64,000 bases of DNA from assembly GCF_022539505.1 (NCBI RefSeq), contig NC_061511.1:31010620-31074619 (forward strand), given 5' to 3'. The position numbers and the translations under genes are program-made. Within the stretch, counting starts at the first letter, position 1; each line of letters opens with the position of its first letter. The notes under the pieces are model-generated. The model searched no databases, had not been told where the DNA came from, and was given only the letters and a program-made list of their open reading frames with translations. Origin of the DNA: Lolium rigidum (lineage: Eukaryota > Streptophyta > Magnoliopsida > Poales > Poaceae). Shown here one piece after another: positions 46,060 to 59,014 of this stretch.

Positions 46060-47267
46060 TTATTGCCACGTATTACCACCTATTTGCATCTTATATAATG
46101 TTATTTGCATGTTTTACATTATTTTCGAAGGTTTTCTAAACAATCCCCTCTGCTCCGGTTTTAATTCTGTTTGGCAGAAAACACCTCTTTTTAGTATTTT
46201 TTTTATTTTCCAGGAGCTACGGGTCTCGAAAAATGGCAAGATCAGATGCCACGCTTCGAAATTTTGAAGACAAATAAAATGAGCTAAAATGGGACACCAG
46301 GAGGTCAAGGAGCTGGAAAGTAGGGCAGGTGGTGTGCCCTCCCCCTATGGGCGCGCCACCACCGTTGTCCATCTATTTCGCCACAATCTTTCGGGAATCA
46401 ACTTGTTTTGACCTAAAAACAACTATGTATACGACCCCCAAGGGTTTCGTCGAGGCTACGGCGGCAGAGATCAAAAATACATAAACAGAGAGTCAGCGGG
46501 ATGCCGCCGGTGGTGATTGGAGGGGGGAATCGCTGCCGGAATCGCCTCCGGTGGACTCCACCCCCCTACGGTGTGGTCATCTTCATCAACATCATCATCT
46601 CTATCAACATATATAACATCACCATCTACCCTTTATAATCTCTTGTCAAACATGATGTATGATGCAATATATTATTTTCCCATGATCTATTGTATCTCTA
46701 TGTTGATGTTTGAGTAGTGACTTGTTCTTGGCAATTTTTGTATAGTTTATTGTTGGTTGCATACAAGTTTGTGTTATCTTCTATGATGATCTTGTTGTAC
46801 TAACATATGAGTGCACACATATGTTGGGGGTGCATAAGGTTGTCACCGTTGCATGTTGATAAGATGAGGGATAGCTGGAGTTTGACAGAAACAAAATCCC
46901 AATTTTTAGATTCATGTTATATTAATTCAGGGTTAATCAACACGGGGTATAACTATGTGAACCTTTAAAATTACATCGGTGGTTGGACTTTATGTTTTAA
47001 TAATTCCTTTGTTTGTTCTTAATTGGTCTTGGGATCAATCACCTATCTATGGCTCCTCTCTAGAGGAAACTATAAAAATACTATTTTTGTGTTTCACTAA
47101 TTATGACAACCACACAAATGAATTAGCACTTTTCTAGAACACTTACTGAGTTACTCCACTTCACTTCACTTCATCTCGTTTTACTTTACTGCATTTTTAA
47201 TTTTCTTGCATTAGTTTTACTCATTGCATTTTAATTTCAGCATATATAGTTTCATAGTAAAAACCTC

Positions 47268-47331
<64 letters not shown>

Positions 47332-47460
47332 ATAGATCCTAGCTTTGCATAGAAGACCATATAAGTGGGTTATAGGGCTTTAAAGAATAGACAGTTTACC
47401 TTCAGCTTCTCGTGGGTTCGACACTCAAATACTTATCGAATTTTACTGCGGTGATCGCCT
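46060..47460 (+). mobile_element. LTR fragment with (CA)n microsatellite (right copy)
   Basis: Mirror of 20916-22280. The dinucleotide run covers 47270-47329, about the same length as in the left arm. The outer limits are uncertain. Confidence 0.4.
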
Positions 47461-47792
47461 GCAGTTGGGGGTTCGACACGGAGAAGAGGGTCAAGGCCAA
47501 CGGTTGGGAGCAATTGGAGCACGAGGACGTCAAAGCCATCCAGGAAACCCAACATCCCCGGTCGATCCGGTACCGGAGATACATGGCCACATCCGACAGG
47601 GTCACTAACTACCTCGTCGGCTTAAGAAACAAAGAACCCTGGTCTCACCTCTTGCGGCAGGCCGCCGATGCGGTGAAAAATGGGTTTCGGACCTTGCGTG
47701 TCTGGTGCGGTGGAGGAAAACCTCGACGACGAATATTCTTCATTTCTCGAGGTACTTACCAAGACATAATGAAGACAAAGAAAAGGTTTTAA
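47460..47792 (+). pseudogene. Truncated paralogue of the 57361 small basic gene (right copy)
   Basis: Same structure as 20579-20915. It differs by a few substitutions, for example RSIRYRRYM here versus QSIWYQRYM in the left arm. The intact gene has SIWCQRF at this place, so the left arm keeps the ancestral Trp and Gln. Confidence 0.85.
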
Positions 47793-47803
47793 TAATTTCA
47801 TCA

Positions 47804-50800
47804 TGTAACATCCCAAATTTCAATAAAATAAAAGAAGAAGAATTCCAAAGAGTCAAAATTCAGAGCCAACAAAAACTTTTATTTGCATATAGTGCCATGC
47901 ATAGGACTTGTGTATTTGAGTGCTATGCCATGATGATTATTAAGGTGTTAGTGTGCTAAACCCTAAAACCCTAATGGGATCAAGTGAAGATCACTAACCA
48001 AATAAATAAAGGAGAAAGAAATCAAATAAGAAAACCCTAATACCCTCACATATGGTTTATGCCATTTTTATAAATCTTGACCCTAGACCATTTTGGTATT
48101 CACCATTAGTTGTATTACATTACTAAACACTTATTACAACTTTTGGAATCATAGAAACACAAATCAAATCAAATTCAAATGCAAAATGGGATCACATAGA
48201 ATAATGGTCAAATCTGCCATTTATATTCTGGTCACTACTTTGAGCCCTTGTATCTCAAGATTTTCAAACTAAACTTTCTCAAATCTTTGCATTTCATCCA
48301 AGAGGACATCAAGGTGAACAACTTTGGTAAAGACCACCATGCCAAATTCACTTTGGATCAAATTCTATGCTCATGTAAAGTTAGGACTTTTTATTATATG
48401 TAACAATCTCCAACTTAGCAAAATTTGCAATTCTTTGAATTGGACAATTCCACCACCACCTCTCATTCTCTCTGGTCATTTGCAACTCACCCAAACACAC
48501 CATTTCCAAATCTTGCCACCTTTTGAACCTATTCAAATTTGAGCAAAAATTGCAAATTACAAATATGGCATAATTGCAACACTATTTGAAATAGTGTTCT
48601 ACACCACCCTACTGCCCCAAACTAATCTACATGTCCCCTTGTCCCCTCTCTGCCTCACACCACCACAGAAACCCTAAGGAGGGCAAGCATAGCTTGCATG
48701 GCATGGCCATGCCGGCCCATGCCGTCCATGCCGAGCCTCCCCTCTTTTCCTTCACTCCACGCACTGGCCCTGGTGCCCTGGCTCGCCACCACACTCCTCT
48801 ACCTCACCTAGCACCGGAAAAGTCGACGGAGATGCCGTAGTCTCGCTGGAAAACGCGCGCCCAAACCCCCACAGTATGCCGCTCGTGTCGCGTGAGTGCA
48901 CGCCGCGGACACCCTCTGACCACGCGCCACCCCGCCAGCACACGCTCGCCCTGGCCCCTCACTCGACGCGTTGAGCATCGCCGTTACGGCACGATGCCGC
49001 CAGACACGCTCGCGACCGCGACCCTGGACCGCCGCCGCCGGCGACGACGACACGGTCCCGTAGACGCCGCGGCAGACACGGAAGCAATGCGAGCTCTCCA
49101 GACGCCGCCCGACCCAGCTGTCGCCACCCGTAGCTTCGCCTGGACGTGTAGATCACTGCTGCGCCAACGCCTAGCCCCAACCCTCGCCGGAACCGCCGCG
49201 CTCGTGTCGACTTCGCCACTGCCCCGCAGCACCCGAGCTCCTCTATAAATAGGGCGTTCCCTGGACGCCATTGAGCACACCACCACCTTCTCCTCCCATC
49301 CCTGACTCTCCACCACCACTCCATTCACCCAATCGTCACCGGAGCAAGCTCAATCGAGCGATCGGAGCCGCGGAAGCTCTGGTGAAATCGCCGTCGACTG
49401 GAGCCTCCTCGAGCTGCGCCACTGCTACAGGCTGCTTCCCCTTCCTCGACAACCTCGCCTCGACCACCGCCGCCGCTCGCTGGACCACTGGTTAGCCCTC
49501 CGACCCCCTAGGCTTGCCGGAGAAGCCACGGCATCTAGTCGGAGACGACGATGCACGTGAGCCGTACGATTCTGTTCTAATCCAACGCCCCCACGCCCCG
49601 TACCGCTTCGCATGTTAAAAGAAGGCTGACAGGTGGAGCCCACCCGTCAGACAGCCCACGCGTGCGAGACGCGTGGTGGGCTGGCCTTTGCGCCGTATAA
49701 CTGAAATAGGCCCAGTTAGTTTCCCGCCGGCCCTTTTATTTCAAATCTAGTTTAAATGATTTAGTTCAAATTCAATACTGGAACCAACTTTGAAAATTCA
49801 TAGAATCTATTTAGCTTGGCCAAATTTAGCAAACTTTATATTGTTGGAAAGCTAGTAAAAAGATCTACAACATGTCACTGGTCCCACCTCAAGATCTGTT
49901 GTAGAAATAAAATGATAAAAAGAAGAAGGCAGGGACTTTTTCATATTCAAATAATTATTAAAAATCAACCAAAATAGATATTTAGTTAATTCCAACTGCA
50001 ATAGCTCACATTTGACTTACAATAATTGTTTCTGCAAGAAAATGGTGTGGTCACTTTGCATGATCATGCCCTAGTTTCATTAGTGGACAATATGGCTAGT
50101 TTATGCAAGTGATATTGTCCAAAACTATTATGCAAATAATATGAAGTATTTTACTTCATTTAAATCTTGTCCCAAGTGAATTCATGTGATGTTTGCACCC
50201 CTGGTCAAACACTCTTAGATGATGTACTTGGAGATTTAAATCATTTGTAGAATTATTAAATGGTATGAGGTGGTCTACCTCATTTAAATCATTTTCTCGG
50301 ATGATGATCATGAATGGTTGACTTAGGTCAATATAAAATTCATGTATGATTGTTGAGAAATTAAATCTTAAGAAGATTCAGTGAGTGGAAATTATTTCTC
50401 AAGAACCCTATGGAAACTATCATTTACATATGTAATGAGAGGAAATTATTTTCCTCAAGCAACACAACCAATGCACCCTAATTATATTAATTGTGTGCTT
50501 AGCATAGTTCGTGTGAATATATGTGATGTTTGGAATAGCCATTGAATTAGTTGAGTGATTATACTCGTATTTAAATTTAGACACTAGCACCGGAGAATAT
50601 CCGGAGGAAGAAGGTTGCTACCAAGAGGAGGAGGGGGAAAACTTTGAGAACTACCAAGGCAAGCTAATATTCTTGCAAAGTGCAAAGTTCTACCAAGAAC
50701 AAGGCACACTCATCTTTTCTTATGCTTCATGAACCCATCCCAAGTTTTACTTGTCAAGTTTTCAATTTGAATATGGAAGTTTACTTTTATAGTTAACCTT

Positions 50801-52067
50801 GGTCTAAGTCTAGAATACTACAAGAGTATCAAACATAGCATAACTAGCATTACAAGTAGTTAGCACCCCTCATGACTAGATGCTAGTGCTAATATTAAAA
50901 ACTTGACTACTCTAGATGGGAACATGTGACTTGAAATAAAATTGAAACTTTGGAATGATGATGCATTCCATTGAATGAATTTTAAAGGTGAATATGACCC
51001 GGAGAAGATAGTGATTTTTGATTAAAAACTGATATTGGTTTGGATGCGATACCTTTCCAATTCTTGAGTACCCCCACAATACCTGATTATGGGCAAGGGC
51101 TTAACTAGAAATTTATGTATCTTAGTATGGGTTCCCTATGAACACACATCATAGGGGTTATGCCGAGGCTGCCTCCGTTCTTGAGAAATGATGTGAATTG
51201 AGGTGAATTGTACGGCCAAGCCCTGTGCAGTTCCCAGGTTGACGATTGGTCTTCACCGGGAGGCCAAGCTCATGGGGAGAGGTGCTCATACTAGGGTTTG
51301 TAAATGAAAGGTTATGGTTGATGATCCGCGTATTGTGTTACGATGATTCGGGGTTATCCCGACGGATGAAATCAAATGTTGTGGCACAAGTGTGCAACCT
51401 CTGCAGAGTGTAAACCTATTCGAATAGCCGTGTCCACGGTTACGGACGGTTGGAAAGGCCATACAGTTTCCAGTGTTAGATTCTTGAAAGTGTTGATAAA
51501 ATGAATGGTGAATGGTGACTTGAATGTGAATCACAACAAGGTTGTGGAAATGACAATAATGTTCCCACCTGAGTTAGTTAGCACATGAATAAGTCTTGGA
51601 TAAAATACTTGTGAACTAAAATTGGCGTTATGCAAATAGACTAGAGCTTAGCATCCCTTATTAGAATTGCTAGCACTTACACTAGTATTAGTTTGCGAGT
51701 ACTTAAAGTACTCACGGCTTTGTCCCTGGCTATTCAAATGGCCGGAGTATGAAGACGAACGGAACTACCAAGGAGATGAACCAGCAGGACGCCTACGACA
51801 ACTAGGAGTCTTCCGACGTCAAGCGTTGGCCTGTGGACTAGAGAGTCCATTTATCTTTACGCTTCCGCTATGAACTTGTGTTTGTTCGTTGATCAATAGA
51901 TCAACTATTTGTGTAATATGGATCATGTGATTCAAGTTGTAAGACAATATGGTTTGTAATGAATGATGACTGTGATACTTAACTATTATGTCTCGCAACA
52001 ACAATATTCCTGGGATTGCGATGAATGACATAATAGGGATCTGGACTTAAAAATCCGGGTGTTGATA
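47804..52067 (+). mobile_element. Large solo-LTR-like element, 4264 bp (right copy)
   Basis: Flanked by CATCA at 47799-47803 and 52068-52072. TATAAATAGG near 49243-49252 marks the likely LTR promoter. It lies in the 3' UTR of the truncated small basic gene: the intact gene at 57792 also has ATCATCATG just after its stop. Confidence 0.65.
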
Positions 52068-52074
52068 CATCATA

Positions 52075-53395
52075 TGGCTCAAGATATATTATGGACTATA
52101 TGCTTGTTTTTTTCAAGTTGGACTATATGCTTGTTTGTTGTTGAATATGAGAATGTTGTTAATTCATCTATAACGCATACATTCTGATCTATGCGAGATG
52201 AATGGTCTATTAACAAAAGGTGGAAAGAGATATTTCATGATATTGATTGATGATGCGACTAGATTTTGATATGTTTAGTTGTTGCAAACTAAAGATGAAG
52301 CTTTAGACTACTTTAAAATTTATAAGGCCGTTGAAAATCAACTAGAGAGAAAGATCAAGTGTCTTAAGTTGGATCGGGGTGGTGAATATTTTCCTAAAAT
52401 CTTTGATGAATTCCGGGAGGAACATGGTATTATTCACGAGAGGACGCCTCCCAACTCGCCCCAATCAAACGGGGTTGCCGAGAGGAAAAACCCCACGTTG
52501 ACTGACTTGGTGAATTCCATGTTAGCCACTGTTGGTTTATCAAAGGCATGGTCGGGGGAGGCTTTGTTGACTTCATGTCAAGTCCTGAATAGAGTTCCTA
52601 ACAAGAATAAAGAGAAGTGGGTTGGGAGAACACCATCACTTTCGTATTTGGAGACATGGGGATGTTTGGCGGAAGTCGACATTCCCATTACTAAGAAGCG
52701 CAAACTTGGACCAAGTGAACTATATCTTTCTAGGTTATGCTCTGTGGAGCGTAGGCTATAGATTTTTAGTAGTTCAATCTGAGGTACCTGATATGCATGT
52801 TGATACTATTATAGAATCTCGAGATGCAACATACTTTGAAAATATATTTCTATGAAAGATATGCATAGCATTGCTAGAATTTCTACTAAGATAATTCCTG
52901 AATATAGTACATCTAATGAGTATTTCGAACAATCACATGAGGATGTTACTGAGAAGGATGACAACGAAGCTCCTATACGGAGCAAGAGACATGATTGCAA
53001 CATACTTTGGTGATGATTTCATTGTGTACCTTGTGGATGATACTCTCACGTCCATTGCAAAGGCATATGCAGAAGGTTACACACAAAGAGTAGAAGGCAA
53101 AGATTATTTCGACACCTATTCACCTGTCGCTAGACATACCAACATTCGAATACTACTGTCCATGTGGATGCATCCTATGGTCTTACCGTTTATCAAATGG
53201 ATGTAAAGCCAACCTTTCGTAACGGAGAGTTGGGAGAGAAAATCTATATGGATGATGAAACGCGCTCGATTCCCTGGGGTTCCCAAGCATTTTCCTTCTT
53301 GTGGCGAAAGTACTGTTGAGGTAGCGGTGTTTGATTGGCTGGACATGAGGTGTTGCGATAGCATTGGGCCTAGGGGCTCTTGTATCTAGCTCTGG
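52075..53395 (+). pseudogene. Copia retrotransposon integrase/RT fragment (right copy)
   Basis: Mirror of 15004-16295 with the same integrase (DRGGEYF, NGVAERK) and RT pieces in broken frames. The same internal deletion is present, so it predates the duplication. Confidence 0.85.
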
Positions 53396-53399
53396 CGAT

Positions 53400-53706
53400 C
53401 TTATTCAACTCTAGTCAGGTGTGTGATTTTCGTCAGTTTTCCTACATTGATAGTCTCGAAAGGCCACAAGTAAGTAATTTGACTACATATTCAGTGAAGT
53501 TATAGACTAAACTTGTCGAATAACTGAAATACTAGAAATTCTAAATAAAAAAAGAGGGAGTGGAAAATATTCGAAAGAAAATTTGAATAAAAAAAATAGA
53601 CGAAATATCCTTTAGTGGCTTCTAGTCCCGCATTTACAGTCTCGAACGGCCAACCGAGACTAAAGGTCATCCTGAACTGGTACAAAAGCCATGTTTTCCA
53701 CTAGTG
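53400..53706 (-). mobile_element. Orphan CACTA terminus (right copy)
   Basis: Mirror of 14661-14965, ending TTTTCCACTAGTG at 53706. Confidence 0.6.
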
Positions 53707-53759
53707 CCAATATAAGTTCTAGGATGGACTACCAGTACACAACAAAGAAACACTTGTTA

Positions 53760-54080
53760 GTGCCACTAGGAAAGAACCCAACATGCATAACACGCTAGCA
53801 GGTGGTGACTGGACGTCGGACGAAGAGGCGCGACGACGCAGCTCTACCTGAGAGGCGGCGCTGATGGATGGCAGCGTGTCAGGATACCCCACACGCCAAC
53901 AGGTGGAGCACGTGCCACAACGGTGCGCTCGCAGCACAAGCTGAACTCGAAGTGCCCAACATACCCGTAGGCGAGGGAGCCCCGGACCGCCATGAGAACC
54001 AGTATGGCCCACATCCCTGGCTTTGCGCTGGGGTAGTCATGGAGCTCGGATGGCGTACAAGTGCAATGGCACTCACACAC
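53760..54080 (+). repeat. Unknown dispersed GC-rich repeat (right copy)
   Basis: Mirror of 14286-14600; about ten bases shorter near 53985, where the left arm has an extra GGGCCGG-type stretch. Confidence 0.6.
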
Positions 54081-54869
54081 CAAAGGTGCGGTGATGGTGC
54101 CGATCTTTGCCAAGTCAAACAGTGAAAGCGATACAAAATTTTAGCGGCTAAAAGATTTGTGTGTGTTGCAAAAAAAATATGTAGCAGGAAAGTTTCGGAG
54201 AGGCCCGTCGACGCCTTGGGGGTGCGCCCTTGCGGTATCGATCGATGCCACCATCTGTATATACCTCTTGTAAGACGCTGGTTATGGTTTATTAGATTAT
54301 AAGATAACCCACTGTGTTTACAAACACTCCCGATAGAATGAAGTTTTGCTCGCTGGTGGCCATGATTTTTCCCACTCTATGTTCAAGGGGGTTTCCACGT
54401 TAAAATGTTGTGTTTCTTGCAGTGATTTCCTTTTCATTCTTCGTTATAGCTTGTCACGTTTATAACAAATGCAGATCTTGACAATTAACGTTTTTTTCCT
54501 AATGAGTGTAAGCATAGTTGGTGGAATGGTACTTGCGGAAAGCAGAAAACCTTGGGCGGATTCATTCAATTAGAGCATGGTTCCATTTTTCCCTTTGACC
54601 ACCTTGAGGTATTAGAGGGACAGTTGGGACGGTGCTGACAGACACCCCGAGTTGTCATGACTTGCGATGATTCTCGATAGCCAGGATGGAGAGGAGTCGA
54701 CGATACGAGAGCTCGTGGCAAAGGAGTGGACGATGCAAGAGCACTAATCTGATGGCTGCATGTAGTTACTATCCATGCATTAGCAAAGGCGGCGTATAGG
54801 CATAACTTAAAAACGCATAACCCGCTGAACGGCCCAGGCACAAGAAGGTTTGCCCACAGGCCACAGCTG
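54081..54869 (+). mobile_element. Copia-type LTR debris (right copy)
   Basis: Mirror of 13495-14285, also similar to 32460-33117. It runs without interruption into the CACTA-free target at 54870-54872. Confidence 0.5.
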
Positions 54870-54872
54870 CAG
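54870..54872. other. Unoccupied CACTA target site
   Basis: CAG (CTG on the minus strand) occurs once here between sequences that flank the CACTA element in the left arm. No footprint bases are present, which favours a site that was never occupied over excision. Confidence 0.93.
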
Positions 54873-55144
54873 CATTTCCTAGAACATGAGTGAATTAGAC
54901 GACTAGTCACGCACAAGATCCATCGATCAAGGAATTCCGCGTGCATTCTATTCCGCGCCGGTCAGTTCCAATCAATTATTTCGCCGCCCATGCTAGGGCT
55001 TCGATGGTGAAGGCTTCGCTACCGTGCGCGACCTAGCGATCTTCCAATCGTCTCCACTTCCCGTCCCTAATCTTACTCTCGGCCTCCCCAATCTCACCCG
55101 CACGGCTCATCCTTCGCAACTAACATGAGGGCCGAGGGCTGATA

Positions 55145-55200
55145 TATATATCCTAGGTGCAGAGGCTAGGGCTATGCTTCCTTATCAAAAAAAAAAAATC
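55145..55200 (+). mobile_element. 3' end of a LINE/SINE-type retroposon (right copy)
   Basis: Reads GTGCAGAGGCTAGGGCTATG then CTTCCTTATC and a run of A; mirror of 2029-2085. Confidence 0.4.
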
Positions 55201-55201
55201 C

Positions 55202-55625
55202 TACGACCCGGACGTTTGGAACCTGGGTGCGCGCGCACCCGTTTACGAAAAGTTCAAAAAATGTTATTTAAAAAATTTCAAAAAAATGTGAAGTAAATTT
55301 TTGCATGTACATATTATGTTGATACTTACTCTTGTAAGTTTTCACGAAAAAATACCATTGTGTGTAGCCTGCATAAAAATGACAAAATGTCCAAATGAGA
55401 ATAGTGAACAGGAATTTGTACTATTCACATGAATAGGAATTTGCATTTTGTCATTTTTATGTAGGTCACATACAATGGTATTTTTCCGTGAAAACACACA
55501 CGAGTAAGTATCAACATAGTATATACATGCAAAATTTTACTTCACATTTTTTTGAAACTTTTAAATAGCATTATTTTGAACTTTTCGTAAACGGGTGCGC
55601 GCGTACCCAGGTTCCATTCACCATT
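55202..55625. mobile_element. Foldback MITE (right copy)
   Basis: Mirror of 1605-2025. Hairpin centre near 55425; both outer ends carry a GGGTGCGCGCG(C/T)ACCC stretch. Confidence 0.75.
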
Positions 55626-56410
55626 TCCGGTCCCTTGTACTACTACTAACATGTCACTATAATAGGCCAAGTATTTTACTACAGTTAATTAGGAGAATGT
55701 TTGGAGAAAAAAATATGAAATAGCGGCACGTCGTCTCAATATATAGTGAGTTTTTTTTGACATGCAATATATAGTTAGTTGGTGACACGTGGCAGTAGTA
55801 TTTGCGCAAAATACTAGCTCTATCTTTAAAAGGAGGTCGTAAACTTGTCTAGATTTAGATATATGTAAACGCTCTTTAGTGTATAGATACATACGAATTT
55901 AGACATTCTTTTATAGATAGAGCGATTAGTACAATGTACTAAAATGTCGCTATAGTAGGCCAAGTATTTAGTAGGCCAAGTATTTTACCACAGTTAAGTA
56001 AATTAGAAGGTGAAACAATGTCACGTCTCAATAGTAACACGTCACTAGTAACACGTCAATAGCGCTTGAAGCACGCAAAATACCTCTTTTGTAGCCTAGG
56101 CTTTATGTAGCCTGGTTTATTTATTTTTCATAAACTTCAAAACTTTTAATTTTATAATTCTAAAATATTTTGAAAAACATACAGACGTAGGGAATGTGTA
56201 AATCTTTAGATTGAAATACATTATATTTTGCCGCCAGTTGATAGTCTCACGAAATGATAAAATCTAGATTATAGTGTTCATTACTATATATTCATCAATG
56301 ATGAAATTAAGATTTTTTATTTCTGCTGAGTTCAAAATACAACATATTTCATTCTAAAAATTTACACATTTGTAGAATACAATATTATTATCTATATCAT
56401 GACATGTCTA
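55626..56410. other. AT-rich spacer (right copy)
   Basis: Mirror of 830-1604, no gene recognised. Confidence 0.6.
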
Positions 56411-56436
56411 GTCAGACAGGTCCCGCGGGCATAACT

Positions 56437-57123
56437 CTATGTAGGAGTCCGGCTCGGGCACGACCCGACATGGACGTCGTCCCTGACAGGTCCCGCGGGC
56501 ATAACTCTATGTCTAGGCAGACCATCCTCCTCCTCGAGCAGCCTCTTGATGTGCGTCGTCATCCTCCCGATGTCCTTCCTGGCCACGGCGGCCTGGGCAG
56601 TACTGACGGAGCTGAAGGTGAGCTCCTTGTAGGTGAGCGGCACGGCGAGGCTGCGGCACGCGACGTAGATGCAGGCGGCGTAGACGGAGTCCCTGTTCCG
56701 GACGACCGGGCAGCAGCCGCCCTTGCCCTCTTTCGTCATCAGCTTCTTGAACGTCTCATTGGCCTGGTCCCGGATGGCGGCGGTGAGGCCGAGCCGGTCC
56801 GCCATGTCGGTGATGGCGCGGCAGCCGTCCAGGAGCTGGGTCTTGGAATGGCGTCGAGCGGCAGGGCGTTCTTGCCGGCAGCGGAGGGCATCTTTGCATC
56901 GTTGGAGTAGGTGCTGATGCTGGAGAGCTTGGCGTCGAGGAGTGGCTGTACGGAGCTGGTCGGTTCGCTGTGGCGGCGACTCGGGCCGCTCGTCGGTGAT
57001 GTAGCGCGCTTCGAGGACGAACGCGCAGGCGGTGCAGACGGTGTCGCCTGTGGTGTGGTTGACGACCACCACCGTCGCGCCGGCGCAGCCCGGGCAGTTC
57101 CCCCACTCGTCCATCTGGTTCAT
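56437..57123 (-). pseudogene. TFIIB-like gene, truncated (right copy)
   Basis: Same 228-residue frame as 110-796, start at 57123. One residue differs near the N-terminus (MDEWG here, MDQWG in the left arm). It carries the same apparent compensating frameshifts and the same lost second cyclin repeat, so those changes predate the two copies. Confidence 0.7.
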
Positions 57124-57189
57124 GGTAAGGCGCGCAGTGAGCTCGTCTTGCCCTGCGGATGAATCGATGGGATTGGGAGACCGGGACAC

Positions 57190-57360
57190 AGTGCAGATAC
57201 TTATAAGGAGTCGGTGGTCGCGGCGTCGTGTTCGACTCGGAGTCTGATTGCATTCCGATCGAGTTTGGATGACGGTTCAAACACACAAAGATATAGGAAA
57301 GATATATATAGCCTCCACCATATTTCTAGGAACAAGAAAAACGGGATCCCCACCACGGAG
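57190..57360. promoter_or_regulatory. Compact divergent promoter
   Basis: A TTATAAG box (minus, near 57200-57206) serves the TFIIB-like gene and a GATATATATAGCC box (plus, near 57300-57312) serves the small basic gene. The two predicted start sites are about 165 bases apart. Only the first 40 or so bases of this region are inside the left arm as far as the window shows. Confidence 0.55.
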
Positions 57361-57792
57361 ATGGCCCAGTCAGACTGGGACAGATTCATGGCCGGCGACG
57401 GAGTTGTCCAGCAGCACAAGACGCCGGAGACGAAGAAGAGGGCGGCCGAGGACACGCCGGCGGACGCGTACTACACGGAGAAGAGGTTCAAGGCCAACTG
57501 CTGGGAGCGGTCCCAGGACGCGGAGGTCGAAGCCGCCCGGGAAAACCAGCGCGCCCAGTCGATCTGGTGCCAGAGATTCAAGGCCGCATCCGACAGGGTC
57601 GCCAACTACCTCGCCGGCTTAAGCACCAAGGAACACTGGTCTCGCCTCTCACGGCAGGCCGCGGACGCGGCGAAAAACGGGTTTGAGACCTTGCGTTTTT
57701 GGTGTGGTGGACCAAGACCTCGACGGCGACGACGATTCTTCACCCCTCGCGGTACTTACCGGAACATAATGAAGACAAAGAAAAGGTTTTAA
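57361..57792 (+). CDS. Small basic protein of unknown family, 143 aa
   Basis: The ATG at 57361 has context CGGAGATGG and lies about 50 bases after a TATATATAG box, so it is preferred to the in-frame ATG at 57214, which precedes the TATA box. The protein starts MAQSDWDRFMAG, has a charged middle rich in Arg, Glu and Ala that is probably helical, and a very basic tail with PRPRRRRRFF and MKTKKRF. I see no signal peptide, membrane segment or known domain. The basic tail could bind nucleic acid or act as a nuclear signal; this is only inference from composition. Truncated paralogues at 20579-20915 and 47460-47792 conserve the central and C-terminal parts, which supports a real coding sequence. 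It lies divergent to the TFIIB-like gene. Confidence 0.7.
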   Translation: MAQSDWDRFMAGDGVVQQHKTPETKKRAAEDTPADAYYTEKRFKANCWERSQDAEVEAARENQRAQSIWCQRFKAASDRVANYLAGLSTKEHWSRLSRQAADAAKNGFETLRFWCGGPRPRRRRRFFTPRGTYRNIMKTKKRF

Positions 57793-59014
57793 CTAGTATC
57801 ATCATGTTTCCAGATTGCATGTTGTTTTATATCAGTTCTCGAAAGAAAATCTTCTTTTCGTCATTTTTTTTAGAGCGCACCAAAGACTGCCTTATCTTTT
57901 GCTATTAAATTGGAATTCATCGTTGATGGGTCTGTGTTTTATACTTTACTCCTTTAAGATTCGGAAATTAACCCACATTGCTAAAACATGTCGTGATGGT
58001 GCGTCAATCGGCTAGGAAAATTAGAGTACTTCCCAATCAACTAAAGTTTCTCTTTACATGGGATGCCCGATTAATTTTGGCGGATTGCTCAAGGCCTAGG
58101 ACCCTTTTCTTTGCAAAATTTTCTCAACTTTCTTTCTAAACTGAGCGGTAGTGAGGCCACTAAATCCAGCGTGGCGGCGCCCTCCACCTTGCCTAAGATC
58201 TAAAATGCATGTTTTTAGTCTTCTATCTTTCCTGGTCCCTAAGCTTTTGAAATTTGAACCATGTGATGATATAGCAGTGTTGGCCGACTTGAATCACGGA
58301 CCCCCTATATCCCAGCATCACGGGCATATGTTTTTTGTGTTTTTATCAACAAGTATAATACCCATGCCCATAAAAGAATGATGTAAGTTCTTCTAAATTT
58401 GGATGTATTTAGACATTTAGACAAATTTTCGGCATCTTTTTATCTTCTAATTATGAGACTGTATTTGTTTAGTGCCTCACCTTGTTTGTGCTTATAAGGT
58501 TTTCCCCATTTCAACTCCTAGATAAGTATGCATTATACCATCTAACTAGCTGACAAAACCGATTCTATGCTCAAACTAGAAAGGGGTAACTAATCCAAAT
58601 TTCAGCAAATGAGTAAATACACGATACACAATGACAAGACAATCAATGGAAGAAAGAAATAATTGTAGTGGCATAGAAAGAAAGAGAAAGTTGTGATATG
58701 CCACGGAAAGAAAGAATGCACTAATTTTGTTCGGGCGCCATCTTTTTTCACAGTGACAAAGTTTTGGAGTTATTTCCAGTTATAGCAAGAAATTGTGCAG
58801 AAATCGGAAATCTAACTTTAAAAATGAAACTGAAGCTGGGGTGACAGAATGGTAGCTCCACCCGAAAAATGCATTCAAAGGAATAGCATGTCAAGAACAT
58901 GAACCAACAAAATCAAGAAGTGTTCTTTTATTCCCAGATGAGATAATCTCCGACAGCATGGCATGGGCCAAATAGCAGTCAAAATAAATCCACCGTGTTC
59001 GTACCTACTATGTA
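57793..59014. other. Spacer after the small basic gene
   Basis: Probably contains the 3' UTR (the first 100-200 bases) and then unassigned sequence. No gene, RNA or transposon end is recognised. Confidence 0.5.

Larger units (their letters stand above)
36022..57231 (-). repeat. Right arm of giant inverted duplication
   Basis: This is the mirror copy of 1-32359, lacking the CACTA element. Beyond 57231 the left arm cannot be compared because the window ends; before 36022 the left arm is cut off by the assembly gap. The bases around 36022 match the last bases before the gap, so the true extent of homology is unknown at both ends. Confidence 0.97.

Noticed and set aside
58140..58381. 76-codon frame after the small basic gene
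   Set aside because: Short, no domain, no promoter or codon evidence; probably chance.
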